Part shown: positions 18,183-26,838 of the stretch, piece by piece
How positions within the stretch are numbered: position 1 is the first letter of the stretch
Layout: the number at the start of each line of letters is the position of its first letter
Origin: Marinimicrobium sp. C6131
Lineage (GTDB): Bacteria > Pseudomonadota > Gammaproteobacteria > Pseudomonadales > Cellvibrionaceae
NCBI RefSeq assembly: GCF_026153455.1
Contig: NZ_CP110629.1
Coordinates: 2,418,001-2,482,000, forward strand
DNA length: 64,000 nt
Direction of reading: 5' to 3'
Program-made: the position numbers and the translations under genes
The notes under the pieces: generated by a model
Seen by the model: the letters and a program-made list of their open reading frames with translations, nothing else
Told to the model about the DNA's origin: nothing
Databases searched by the model: none

Positions 18183-19106
18183 CTAGCAGCGCCATTGTGA
18201 TGGCAGCGCAGTGAGCACATAGTCCATAAACGCCCTGACCTTGGGCGTCAGTTCGTAGCGGTCGCGCACGCAAATGTAAAAATCGAGCGGATCGATCAGT
18301 GCCGACTGCTCTTCTCCCTCCTGGGGGACAAATAGCTCCTCCAACTCTCCGCGAGCCAGATACGGTTCAGCAACAAACGCGGCCAGCCTTGTGATCCCAC
18401 CGCCGGCGACCGCCAGGCGGGCAAGCACATCAATATCATCGCTAATGAGGGTGGCGTGAACCTCAGCGTCGAACCGCTCGCCATTTCGAATGAAGCCCCA
18501 GCGCAGGAATCTGCCATCGACGGGGTACCGGAAAACCAGGCAATCATGATCTCGCAACTGCTCCGGTTCGGTAGGTCGACCGGATCTTTCCAGATAGGCC
18601 GGCGAGGCGCAGAACTTTGACGGAACTACGGCGAGCTTCCGAGCCACCAGCCCCTCCTCGAGTTGTTGTTGTATGCGAATACTGATGTCGATGGATTCAC
18701 TCACGTGATCAACGCTGCGGTCGGTGGCTACCAGCTCCACGGCAATTCGCGGATAGCGCTTCGTGAACCCCGGAATGAGCGGAGCCAGCACATGCCGAGC
18801 GAGGGCCGCTGAGGAGGCTATGCACAGTCGCCCCTGAGGCTGTGCGTTTAGCGCAGAAACGGCTTGCCCCGCCAACTCAACGTCTCGCACCACCGTTCTG
18901 ACTTTTTCGTAGTAAGTGGTGCCGCTGTCCGTCAATGCCAGGCGGCGAGTGGTGCGGGTCAGTAGTCTTGTATTCAATTGTGTTTCCAGTCGCGCTATGT
19001 TCTGGCTCGCAGCGGCCGGGCTAATGCCCAGGGCACGCCCGGCGGCCGCAATGCTCCCAGCCTCCACCGCTTTCACAAAAGTTTCTATTCCGCGCAGGGT
19101 ATCCAT
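18183..19106 (-). CDS. LysR-family transcriptional regulator 1
   Basis: 307 residues from the ATG at 19106 (MDTLRGIETFVKAVE). An N-terminal winged helix-turn-helix (SIAAAGRALGISPAAASQNIARLE) is followed by a LysR substrate domain. It belongs to the group regulating small redox genes. Divergent from the DUF2798-like gene at 19247, which is a likely target. The effector is unknown. Confidence 0.88.
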   Translation of the reverse strand: MDTLRGIETFVKAVEAGSIAAAGRALGISPAAASQNIARLETQLNTRLLTRTTRRLALTDSGTTYYEKVRTVVRDVELAGQAVSALNAQPQGRLCIASSAALARHVLAPLIPGFTKRYPRIAVELVATDRSVDHVSESIDISIRIQQQLEEGLVARKLAVVPSKFCASPAYLERSGRPTEPEQLRDHDCLVFRYPVDGRFLRWGFIRNGERFDAEVHATLISDDIDVLARLAVAGGGITRLAAFVAEPYLARGELEELFVPQEGEEQSALIDPLDFYICVRDRYELTPKVRAFMDYVLTALPSQWRC

Positions 19107-19246
19107 AAGCACATCCGATAGATCGACTTGATTATTGGTAAGCTTAGCTTATGAGTGTCGCGAGTGTAAGAGGTCTACCGGTGGGCCCATTCGGTGCGTA
19201 CAGTGCCTCCATCATGAAATACGAGTACGAACCAGCGAAGGTGAAC

Positions 19247-19516
19247 ATGAAATCCGACGATAGCGGTATCGGCCAAAGGTTAAAGCTGCACCCCCGGTTT
19301 ACTGTCGTGGCATTCAGCTTTTATATGGCCAGCATCATGGCTTTTCTGATGTGTCTCATCATTACAGCAGCAAACCGGGGAGTCGGCCCGGACTTCTTCG
19401 TGCAGGTTTTTCAGGCCTACAAGCTCGCGATGCCGAGCGCTTTTTTATGCGTGCCGCTGGTGCGGCCAGTGGTGGCTTTTCTCGTGAAGCTGACGGTGCA
19501 GCAGGTTAGGCTATAG
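19247..19516 (+). CDS. Small membrane protein, DUF2798-like
   Basis: About 89 residues with two membrane helices; an in-frame ATG at 19214 would add 11 residues, but GAAGG lies just before 19247. The pattern HPRFTVVAFSFYMASIMAFLMCLIITAAN, then a polar loop and FQAYKLAMPSAFLCVPLVRPVV, is that of DUF2798 proteins. Function is unknown. Divergent from LysR regulator 1, a common arrangement for this family. Confidence 0.7.
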   Translation: MKSDDSGIGQRLKLHPRFTVVAFSFYMASIMAFLMCLIITAANRGVGPDFFVQVFQAYKLAMPSAFLCVPLVRPVVAFLVKLTVQQVRL

Positions 19517-19554
19517 CAGAGCAAAGGCTTGAGGGGAGTGGGTGAGGTAATCAC

Positions 19555-20481
19555 CTAAGGCACGTCGGCCAACTCCGTCCGCACAAACTCCCTGAAGACG
19601 CGTACGCGCGCCGGGGCTCCGCGTCCCCCGAGGCTGATCGCGTAGAGGGTGCCTTTGGAGACACTCCACTCAGGGAGTACTGGTAACAGCGCGCCCGACG
19701 CAACGGAGGTCTTTGCGACCAGGCTTGGAATCGGCCCGATGCCTCCGCCGGCGAGCACCAGCCGGAGCACACTGGCGTAATCGCTGGTACGGATGGCGGG
19801 ACGAGCGACGACCTGGGCCGACCGCCCCCGTTTGTCGGTCAGTGGTAGGTGTGCTGCCCCTGGGAATTCCCGCGATACCACCAAAGCGTGCTCGGCAAGT
19901 GTTGAAGGCGCCTCCGGGCCGCCTCCATGGGCCGCGAGGTAGTCCGGCGCGGCATACAGGCCAATGTGAAAATCCGCTATTTTCGACGCCCGATAGCCCA
20001 TATCCGGCAGGCCCTCGACGCTGGCCCTCAGTGCGAGGTCCACTCGATTGGCGGCCAGATCGAGGGAAGAGTCGGTAATCAACAGTTCGACGCTAATCTG
20101 TGGGTGCAATTGGCGAAATTTCACCACCAGCCTGGGCAGGACATCCATGCCCAGATCGATGGGGGCGGTCACGCGCAAGTGCCCGCTGAGCACCTCCTGC
20201 GACTGTCGCGCCCCCTCTACGGCATCGTCCATCCACCGCAACGCTTCCCGGGCCTTGGTATAGAAAGCGGTTCCCTCCTCGGTCGGCGAGACGGCCCGGG
20301 GGGTGCGGGCCAGCAGCGTTGCACCCAGGCGTGTCTCCAGCCGCGAGAGTCGTCGGCTGATGCTTCCTTTGGTTTCCTCCAGCTGCCGAGCCGCCGCCGA
20401 TACCGTGCCGAACTCGACCACGGCACAAAAGGCTCGCACATCGTCGATGGCGCCCCCTAAGGTTTCCGATTTATCAACCAT
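19555..20481 (-). CDS. LysR-family transcriptional regulator 2
   Basis: 308 residues. N-terminal helix-turn-helix (TVSAAARQLEETKGSISRRLSRLE), then a substrate domain beginning near GHLRVTAPIDLG. Divergent from the DoxX-like gene, so it probably controls the DoxX/dioxygenase genes. The effector cannot be read from the sequence. Confidence 0.88.
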   Translation of the reverse strand: MVDKSETLGGAIDDVRAFCAVVEFGTVSAAARQLEETKGSISRRLSRLETRLGATLLARTPRAVSPTEEGTAFYTKAREALRWMDDAVEGARQSQEVLSGHLRVTAPIDLGMDVLPRLVVKFRQLHPQISVELLITDSSLDLAANRVDLALRASVEGLPDMGYRASKIADFHIGLYAAPDYLAAHGGGPEAPSTLAEHALVVSREFPGAAHLPLTDKRGRSAQVVARPAIRTSDYASVLRLVLAGGGIGPIPSLVAKTSVASGALLPVLPEWSVSKGTLYAISLGGRGAPARVRVFREFVRTELADVP

Positions 20482-20578
20482 GAGTCCCAGTCCCGCCGTC
20501 TTACGTTAAAGAGGAAACTACCTCATTATGGCCCCTGTTCCAATACAACCCGTTACAACTCACTCATTCAGGAGCTTT

Positions 20579-21040
20579 ATGATGACCGCTACCACCGATA
20601 AACGCACTACCGCAACACCCTTTGTCGATAAGGCCAGCGCTCTGGCCTACCCGCTGATACGCATAACGACTGGCCTGTTTCTCATGCCGCACGGCGCGCA
20701 GAAGCTCTTTGGTTGGTTCGGTGGCTACGGGCTATCCGGAACCGGCGCGTTTTTTGGTGAGACACTGGGCATGCAGCCGGGCGTCTTGTTCGCCCTCTTG
20801 GCCGGACTGGTCGAGTTCTTTGGTGGCCTGGCGCTGGTGCTCGGCCTGTTGACCCGCCCGGCGGCCGCCGCCGTTGCCGGTCTGCTGGCGGTGGCGCTCA
20901 CTGTGCACTGGTCGAACGGCTTTTTCTGGACCAATGGGGGCGTCGAGTACCCGCTCATGTGGCTCCTGCTCGCGATAGCACTCCTGCTGCGCGGTGGTGG
21001 CGAATACTCACTGGACCGTCATTTCGGGTTTCGATTCTAG
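20579..21040 (+). CDS. DoxX-family membrane protein
   Basis: 153 residues. ATGATG start with CAGGAG 4-7 bases upstream; the ORF extends further back without a ribosome-binding site. Four membrane helices with the family pattern LIRITTGLFLMPHGAQKLFGWFGGYG, LAGLVEFFGGLALVLGLLTRPAA and a final LLLRGGGEYSLDR. DoxX proteins associate with redox and thiol stress functions. It heads a likely operon with the extradiol dioxygenase 34 bases downstream and the hydroquinone reductase after that. Confidence 0.85.
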   Translation: MMTATTDKRTTATPFVDKASALAYPLIRITTGLFLMPHGAQKLFGWFGGYGLSGTGAFFGETLGMQPGVLFALLAGLVEFFGGLALVLGLLTRPAAAAVAGLLAVALTVHWSNGFFWTNGGVEYPLMWLLLAIALLLRGGGEYSLDRHFGFRF

Positions 21041-21074
21041 ATCGTCAATCAGTCAACACCGGTGGATTTCGCCC

Positions 21075-21884
21075 ATGGCCACGCAACAATTGCCCACACT
21101 CTTTGTACCCCACGGTGCCGGCCCCTGTTTCTTTATGGACTGGGAGCCGGCGGATACCTGGTCGAGGATGGCCAGTTGGCTGCGCAGCATCCCCGAACTG
21201 ATTGGCGCGCGGCCGAAGGCTCTGCTGGTGATCTCCGGGCATTGGGAAGCGCCGCAGTTCACGGTGAACGCCCAGGCGGCCCCGCCGCTTCTGTACGACT
21301 ACGCCGGCTTTCCGCTCCACACGTTCGACCTGAAGTATCCGGCGCCGGGCTCCCCCGAGCTCGCGGCCGAGGTGCAGGCATTGCTCAACACCGCCGGTAT
21401 CGCCAACGGGGCGGAACAGGCTCGGGGGCTGGATCACGGGGTCTTCATTCCCATGAAGGTGGCTTTCCCGGCGGCCGACCTGCCCATCGTCCAGCTGTCG
21501 CTGAGACGTGGGCTGGATCCTGCGGAGCATTTAGCCTTGGGACGGGCGCTGGCGCCGTTGCGTCACAGCGGGGTGCTGATCATCGGCAGCGGCATGAGCT
21601 ACCACAACATGCGCCGCTTCAGCTTTGACGATGCCGCGCTGGATCCGGACTCGGTCCGTTTTGATGAGTGGCTGGCCGAGACGGTCGGGTTGCCGGCCCA
21701 GAAACGCGAGCAGCGCCTGACAGAATGGGCCACCGCCCCCGGTGGACGCGCTTCGCATCCGCGCGAGGAACACCTTCTGCCTTTGCATGTGGTGGCCGGT
21801 GCCGCCGGCGAAGACGCGGGCCAACGCGTGTTTCAGGATCGTGTGATCGGCAGCAGGCAGTCTGCGTTCATGTTCAGCGGTTGA
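21075..21884 (+). CDS. LigB/DODA-type extradiol ring-cleavage dioxygenase
   Basis: 269 residues from the ATG at 21075. The class III extradiol (YgiD/4,5-DOPA dioxygenase) family is shown by PTLFVPHGAGPCFF, LLVISGHWEAP, LDHGVFIPMK and GVLIIGSGMSYHN, which carry the His ligands of the metal site. It would open catechol-type rings. Between DoxX and glutathionyl-hydroquinone reductase genes on the same strand, so a role in quinone or catechol handling is plausible; the natural substrate is unknown. Confidence 0.88.
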   Translation: MATQQLPTLFVPHGAGPCFFMDWEPADTWSRMASWLRSIPELIGARPKALLVISGHWEAPQFTVNAQAAPPLLYDYAGFPLHTFDLKYPAPGSPELAAEVQALLNTAGIANGAEQARGLDHGVFIPMKVAFPAADLPIVQLSLRRGLDPAEHLALGRALAPLRHSGVLIIGSGMSYHNMRRFSFDDAALDPDSVRFDEWLAETVGLPAQKREQRLTEWATAPGGRASHPREEHLLPLHVVAGAAGEDAGQRVFQDRVIGSRQSAFMFSG

Positions 21885-21933
21885 CCTGGTATCAGCCCCG
21901 AAAGCCACGAGATTATTAATTGAGGAGAAGATT

Positions 21934-23004
21934 ATGCCAGGACTTTTGAACGGACAATGGGTGAAAGGGGACGTCGCCGACGGGGAAATCAAAGGTGGGG
22001 CGTTTGAGCGGGAACCCACAAAATTTCGCCACTGGCTCTCGGTCGATGGCGAGCCCGGCCCCGAGGGGCAGCCGGCCCTACCGGCCGAGGCGGGCCGGTA
22101 TCAGCTGCTCGTCTCCTACTTTTGCCCCTGGGCCTCTCGGGCCCTGATGTTTCGCAAGCTGAAAGGGCTGGAGGGGCTTATTTCCCTGTCCGTGGCCGAG
22201 CCTTTTATCGGCGAAGATGGCTGGATTTATCCCGAGGGTGTGGACGCCGGGCCGAAACTCGGGCGTATCCACTATCACCACCAGCTCTATACGGCCACCG
22301 ATCCGCACTACACCGGCAAGGTCTCGGTGCCGGTATTGTGGGACCGACAGGAAGGCCGGATCGTCAATAATGAGTCCGCCGATATCATCCGCATTTTCAA
22401 TGAGTCGTTTGATCACCTCACCGGCAACGCCCTGGATTTTTATCCCTTGGCGCTTCGCGACGAGATCGACCGCTGGAACGCCTTTATCTATGACAAGGTC
22501 AACAACGGCGTTTACCGCGCCGGCTTCGCCAAAACCCAGGCCAGCTATGAAACGGCGGTGGAGACACTGTTCGAGGCCTTGGACCGGCTGAACGCGCGGC
22601 TGGGTGAAAGTCGCTACATCGCCGGCGAGTACCTCACCGAAGCCGACTGGCGCCTGTTCGTAACCCTGGTGCGGTTCGATGCCGCCTACTATGGCGCCTT
22701 CAAGTGCAACCTGCGTCGTTTGGTGGATTATCCGCACCTGTCCAATTATGTGCGTGAACTCTACCAGTGGCCCGGTATTCGGGAGACCGTCAACCTCGAG
22801 CACATAAAACGGGGGTACTACGCCATCAAGGCCATCAATCCGGCCCTGATCGTACCTCGAGGGCCGATTCTGGATTTTGAGGCATCTCATGACCGCGATC
22901 GCTTGCCAGGCAGGGGAATCTTTCGCCGAGAGTCGCCGGTCACTCGGCAGTGGCCTGGCAGTAATCCAAAAGAGAGAGGCCAGCTCGGCTCGTTGGGAAA
23001 ATGA
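21934..23004 (+). CDS. Glutathionyl-hydroquinone reductase (Xi-class GST, YqjG/ECM4-like)
   Basis: 356 residues, ATG preceded by GAGGAGAAGATT. The catalytic Cys64 lies in SYFCPWASRA, and the Xi-class segments GWIYPEG, YTGKVSVPVLWD and a GST C-domain follow. The enzyme reduces glutathionyl-hydroquinones to hydroquinones in the cytoplasm. The last ~25 residues after the usual GPILDF end are extra for the family and may reflect a shifted stop. Probably one operon with the dioxygenase and DoxX genes. Confidence 0.9.
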   Translation: MPGLLNGQWVKGDVADGEIKGGAFEREPTKFRHWLSVDGEPGPEGQPALPAEAGRYQLLVSYFCPWASRALMFRKLKGLEGLISLSVAEPFIGEDGWIYPEGVDAGPKLGRIHYHHQLYTATDPHYTGKVSVPVLWDRQEGRIVNNESADIIRIFNESFDHLTGNALDFYPLALRDEIDRWNAFIYDKVNNGVYRAGFAKTQASYETAVETLFEALDRLNARLGESRYIAGEYLTEADWRLFVTLVRFDAAYYGAFKCNLRRLVDYPHLSNYVRELYQWPGIRETVNLEHIKRGYYAIKAINPALIVPRGPILDFEASHDRDRLPGRGIFRRESPVTRQWPGSNPKERGQLGSLGK

Positions 23005-23093
23005 GGCGAGCTTGCTCCACAACACACTCGATTCTTTTAGCCCTTTGAGTAAAGAGAGTTTTCAACAATTCCTATTTTTTAAAGGAGAAATTT

Positions 23094-23297
23094 ATGCCCG
23101 TTGTCCGTGTTACCTGGTTTGAGGGTAAAGACGCAAACACCAAAAAAGCGGTTGCGAAAGAAATCACTGATAGCATTGTTAAACATACCCAGACAGATCC
23201 GAATTACATTTATGTACTCTTCGAGGACGTTGCACCATCCAACTGGGCAGGCGCTGGAAACCTGTTTGGGGAGGAGGGTGAGGTTCTGAAGGAGTAG
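23094..23297 (+). CDS. 4-oxalocrotonate tautomerase-like small enzyme
   Basis: 67 residues with Met then Pro at the N-terminus (MPVVRVTWFEGK), so the catalytic Pro-1 is exposed after Met removal, as in the tautomerase superfamily. A strong AAAGGAGAAATTT ribosome-binding site precedes it. The C-terminus (YVLFEDVAPSNWAGAGNL) matches the short tautomerase family. It follows ring-cleavage and hydroquinone genes, which fits aromatic breakdown, but the substrate is unknown. Confidence 0.85.
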   Translation: MPVVRVTWFEGKDANTKKAVAKEITDSIVKHTQTDPNYIYVLFEDVAPSNWAGAGNLFGEEGEVLKE

Positions 23298-23324
23298 ATA
23301 CGCCAGGCGGTCGGCTCTGTTGGG

Positions 23325-24209
23325 TCAGCCGCCAAACACCTCCAGCGCAAAATCCACAAAGCTTCGCAGCTTGGGGGTCATGCGACGGTCCGGTGCGTAG
23401 ATAAGGTGTAATGGCCGGGTGGGTGGCGCGTAATCTGGAAGGAGCTGGACGAGCCGGCCGGCGTCCAGTTCAGGTTGCACCAGCTCTTTGGGCTGCAGCA
23501 ACAACCCCAGGCCAGCCCGCGCGGCCCCGAGCAGAGCCTCGCCGCTGTCGACCATCAGGCGACCGGATATGGGCACCGTTATTGGGCCTTCGGGCCCGTT
23601 AAAGGTCCACTTTTTACGCAAGGCATTCAAGGAGAACCCAAGGCACTCATGATCAGACAGATCATGAGGGGTGCGGATGGGAGTGTGCTGTTGGAGGTAA
23701 TCGGGAGAGGCGCACAATACCAATCGGTAGGGGGCCAATGGGCGAGCCACCAACCCACTGTCCTCCAGCTCACCTACCCGGAAAACGGCGTCAAACCCCT
23801 CATCAATGACATCCACGTAGCGATTCGACAGGGTCAGATCGAGGGATACCTCGGGATAGGCACGCAGGTAATCCGGGAGTTTGAGAGACAGGGCGTGTAT
23901 CCCAAAAGTGACCGGCGCATTGATGCGCAGCTTGCCCCGTGGGGTAATCTGGGTTTCGGCAGCCAACCCCTCGGCCTGTGCCACTTCCTCCAGAATCACC
24001 TTGGCCCGCTCGTAAAACTGGGCGCCTATCTCGGTGAGACGCTGGCGGCGCGTGGTACGGCTAAGCAGCTTGACCCCCAAGTGCTCTTCCAGCGCCTGAA
24101 CGTGCTTCCCCACCAGTTGGGGGGACATTTCCATGGCGTCGGCCGTGGCGGAAAACGAGCCCATTTCAACGGCTTTGACGAACACTGCAATGCCTTGAAG
24201 CTTATCCAT
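23325..24209 (-). CDS. LysR-family transcriptional regulator 3
   Basis: 294 residues from the ATG at 24209 (MDKLQGIAVFVKAVE). The helix-turn-helix is at about residues 15-40 (SFSATADAMEMSPQLVGKHVQALE). Convergent with the tautomerase gene and divergent from the exported SnoaL-like protein at 24313, which is a possible target. Confidence 0.87.
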   Translation of the reverse strand: MDKLQGIAVFVKAVEMGSFSATADAMEMSPQLVGKHVQALEEHLGVKLLSRTTRRQRLTEIGAQFYERAKVILEEVAQAEGLAAETQITPRGKLRINAPVTFGIHALSLKLPDYLRAYPEVSLDLTLSNRYVDVIDEGFDAVFRVGELEDSGLVARPLAPYRLVLCASPDYLQQHTPIRTPHDLSDHECLGFSLNALRKKWTFNGPEGPITVPISGRLMVDSGEALLGAARAGLGLLLQPKELVQPELDAGRLVQLLPDYAPPTRPLHLIYAPDRRMTPKLRSFVDFALEVFGG

Positions 24210-24312
24210 TAGAAACAAACCGTTTAGAGTGAATGAAGAAAGTGCCTATTTATCACGAATGATTTCAAATTGTACATTGGTTCCGATGATGAACAAAACC
24301 AACGGAGGTTTT

Positions 24313-24789
24313 ATGACGATCATTCGCAATGTCTGCGCTTCAATGTCCCTTATTTTACTACTGGCTCCTTTTCTGGCCCATGCAGATGCTCGTGACGAGC
24401 ATCGGTCCATCCAGGAGACCTTGAGTCGGTATCAGTCCGCACTCAATGCGGCGGATGCCAACGAGATCGCCCAGCTGTACACCGTAGATGGCGTTATGAT
24501 GGCCCCTGATGCGCCCGCCGCTGTGGGCCGTGACGCCATCAAAGCCTCGTATGGCGGGCTTGCAGAGGCGCTATCGTTCAACTTGGCGTTTACGGTCGAT
24601 GAAATAGAACTCATCAGTGACAAAACAGCACTGTTACGCAGCCACTCCAAAGGAACTGTGAAGGTCAATGGCAGTGGACAAGCTGCCAACGAGGCCGCCT
24701 TTAAGGAGTTGTTTGTTCTCGAAAAGCAAAATGACGGAAGATGGAAATTCACTCATTACAGCTTCTCTTCCTCGCCTTTGGAGGAGTGA
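24313..24789 (+). CDS. Exported SnoaL/DUF4440-like protein
   Basis: 158 residues; ATG after ACGGAGGTTTT. A signal peptide (SLILLLAPFLAHA) precedes an NTF2-like domain: IQETLSRYQSALNAADANEIAQLYTVDGVMM, then GRDAIKASYGGL and WKFTHYSFSS. The family is often annotated SgcJ/EcaC oxidoreductase, but its catalytic role is unproven. Divergent from LysR regulator 3. Confidence 0.78.
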   Translation: MTIIRNVCASMSLILLLAPFLAHADARDEHRSIQETLSRYQSALNAADANEIAQLYTVDGVMMAPDAPAAVGRDAIKASYGGLAEALSFNLAFTVDEIELISDKTALLRSHSKGTVKVNGSGQAANEAAFKELFVLEKQNDGRWKFTHYSFSSSPLEE

Positions 24790-24812
24790 CTGAGGTTTAA
24801 AAATCCAGTCGA

Positions 24813-24846
24813 CCGGACCACGCGACTTTACTCTCGCGTGGTCCGG
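24813..24846. terminator. Perfect 13-bp hairpin, likely bidirectional terminator
   Basis: CCGGACCACGCGA and TCGCGTGGTCCGG are exact inverted repeats around an 8-base loop. A run of A residues (TTTAAAAATCC) lies just left, giving a T-run on the minus strand. It separates the exported SnoaL-like gene from the next one. Confidence 0.6.
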
Positions 24847-24896
24847 TTAACGTCCATTGCACATCCACATTGTTCTGCTACAGAGTGAGTCAACTT

Positions 24897-25619
24897 ATGA
24901 AATACCGTTTGATTGGATTGGTGTTGGGTGTCATCGCCTCCTCGGGAGCGTTGGCAGACACGATTGAGTGGGAAGGCCGGGAGTTTGAGGCCAGAAATGT
25001 CAAGGCCAGCGTTGTGGAACTCAAGGGTGAGCAGGTGCTGCGGGTTGAACGTGACCTGGAGGCGCTTCCTTTCGATGTTGAACGCCTTGGAGAGACGGTC
25101 GATGAGCCTCATTACATGAGGCTGAAGGGCGTCGAGTTTACTGATGTGATCTTCGAGGTGAAAATGTTGGCTCGTATCTTACAGCCATCACCTTTTGCAA
25201 GCTCGCAAGGGTTTATCGGCGTTTATTTCCGCACGACGGAGGACGACTCGGCGTTTGATTCCATTTACCTTCGTCCCAATGCCGGTCGTGCCGATAACCA
25301 GCGCGTGCGAAACCACACCGTTCAGTACTTCGCCTACCCCGACTACAAGTTTGATAAACTTCGTGAAATGGCGCCCGGTCTTTATGAAACCTGGGCGGAC
25401 GTCGGCATGGATGAATGGATTACCATGCGGGTCCACGTCAAAGGCGATACCGCCAGAGCATTCATCAACGATGCGAAATACCCCTCCTTTATCGTCGATG
25501 ACCTGCTCAGCACCTCCAAATCCGGGAGCATAGGTCTGTACGTTGACATCGGCACCGAAGGATACTTTAAAGACTTCAAAATTATTTCGTCCTCCAGCCC
25601 CAAAGCCGGGGGCGTATAA
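24897..25619 (+). CDS. Exported protein of unknown function, DUF1080/concanavalin-like
   Basis: 240 residues with a signal peptide (IGLVLGVIASSGALA). The body looks like a beta-sandwich: GFIGVYFRTTEDDSAFDSIYLRP, VQYFAYPDYKF, EWITMRVHVKGDTARAFIND and a final SGSIGLYVDIGTEGYFKDFKI, resembling DUF1080/LamG-type domains. Likely periplasmic or outer-membrane-associated. No reaction can be assigned. Confidence 0.65.
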   Translation: MKYRLIGLVLGVIASSGALADTIEWEGREFEARNVKASVVELKGEQVLRVERDLEALPFDVERLGETVDEPHYMRLKGVEFTDVIFEVKMLARILQPSPFASSQGFIGVYFRTTEDDSAFDSIYLRPNAGRADNQRVRNHTVQYFAYPDYKFDKLREMAPGLYETWADVGMDEWITMRVHVKGDTARAFINDAKYPSFIVDDLLSTSKSGSIGLYVDIGTEGYFKDFKIISSSSPKAGGV

Positions 25620-25733
25620 CCCACCCCACGCCTCAGCGCCTCGCCGGGGGACCTCCCCGGCAACGCGCTGCCACGACACCGCCCGCCTGTGGTATCGTAA
25701 ACGCCCACGCACTTTTTGCAGGAGTGGCCGTTT

Positions 25734-26255
25734 ATGCATACCCTCGCCCGTCATTTTATCTTGATACTGTCCCTCCTATGGATCGGCGGCGCCCAGGCCG
25801 ACGGTCTCGCCGCCATAGCCAAGGCCCATGACTTTTACACACCGAGCGAGAACCTGGTGACCGGGGGTCAACCGTCTCGGGACGAGCTGGCCGCCCTCAA
25901 AGCGGCCGGGGTGACCAAAGTGATCAACCTGCGCGGACCGGAAGAAAAAGTCTCCTTTGACCCCAGGGCGGAAGCCGAGGCGCTGGGTATGGAGTATGTC
26001 TCACTGCCTATTTCCGGCGCCGGTGATGTGACCGCCGACAATGCGCGTACACTGCACCAACTGCTGCAGCAAGAGGATGAACCGGTCTTCGTGCACTGTG
26101 CCTCGGGCAACCGGGTGGGCGCTCTGCTGGCCATTGCCGCGCACCAGATTGAAGGCAAACCGGTGGACGAGTCTCTGGCCCTGGGCCGATCCGCCGGACT
26201 GGGTTCACTTGAGGGCAAGGTACGCTCGGTACTCGACGAGTCCGACCGCCAATAA
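25734..26255 (+). CDS. Exported DUF442-like phosphatase/sulfurtransferase-fold protein
   Basis: 173 residues from the ATG at 25734, AGGAG 10 bases upstream, then a signal peptide (FILILSLLWIGGAQA). The catalytic-loop motif HCASGNRVGALLA and the early VTGGQPSRDELAALKAAGVTKVINLR fit the DUF442/beta-lactamase-hydrolase-like family of the dual-specificity phosphatase fold. The spacing is CX4R rather than CX5R, usual for that family. Substrate unknown; a periplasmic location is inferred. Confidence 0.72.
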   Translation: MHTLARHFILILSLLWIGGAQADGLAAIAKAHDFYTPSENLVTGGQPSRDELAALKAAGVTKVINLRGPEEKVSFDPRAEAEALGMEYVSLPISGAGDVTADNARTLHQLLQQEDEPVFVHCASGNRVGALLAIAAHQIEGKPVDESLALGRSAGLGSLEGKVRSVLDESDRQ

Positions 26256-26292
26256 ATCAATTCGTTAAACATCAACAAACAGTGGAATTCCC

Positions 26293-26823
26293 ATGAGCTT
26301 TAACACAGAACAGTACCCCGGCGTAGCTGACCAGGCCCCGAAGGAAACCGACGGCTTTCGCTTTAACCACACCATGCTGCGGGTGAAAGACCCTGAGCGC
26401 TCCCTGGCCTTTTACTCCCACGTCCTCGGCATGCGCGTGCTGCGCCGGCTGGACTTTGATGAGATGGAGTTTTCCCTGTACTTCCTGGCCAAGCCCGATG
26501 CGGACGAGTCCCTTCCCGAAGACGTGCAAGAGCGCACGCGCTGGACCTTCAGTGAGCGCGGCATTCTGGAGCTGACCCACAACTGGGGCACCGAGAAGGA
26601 CCTGGATTTTGAATACCACGACGGCAACAGCCAGCCCCAGGGCTTTGGCCACATCTGTTTTTCCGTGCCCAACCTGGAAAAGGCCGTCGCCTGGTTCGAC
26701 GCCAATGATGTGAACTATGTAAAGCGCCCGGAAGATGGCAAGATGAAGCACATTGCCTTCATCAAGGACCCGGACGGCTACTGGATCGAGATTGTCCAGG
26801 CCGAGCGGATGGCCCCCTTCTGA
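26293..26823 (+). CDS. gloA: Lactoylglutathione lyase (glyoxalase I)
   Basis: 176 residues, the longer form of GlxI. Metal ligands are recognisable: His26 (FNHTMLRV), Glu93 (GILELTHNWG), His120 (GFGHICFSV) and Glu166 (YWIEIVQ). Converts the methylglyoxal-glutathione hemithioacetal to S-lactoylglutathione in the cytoplasm. It lies 37 bases after the exported phosphatase-like gene and converges on the iorB-like gene. Confidence 0.93.
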   Translation: MSFNTEQYPGVADQAPKETDGFRFNHTMLRVKDPERSLAFYSHVLGMRVLRRLDFDEMEFSLYFLAKPDADESLPEDVQERTRWTFSERGILELTHNWGTEKDLDFEYHDGNSQPQGFGHICFSVPNLEKAVAWFDANDVNYVKRPEDGKMKHIAFIKDPDGYWIEIVQAERMAPF

Positions 26824-26838
26824 CGCCATCCCAACCCG

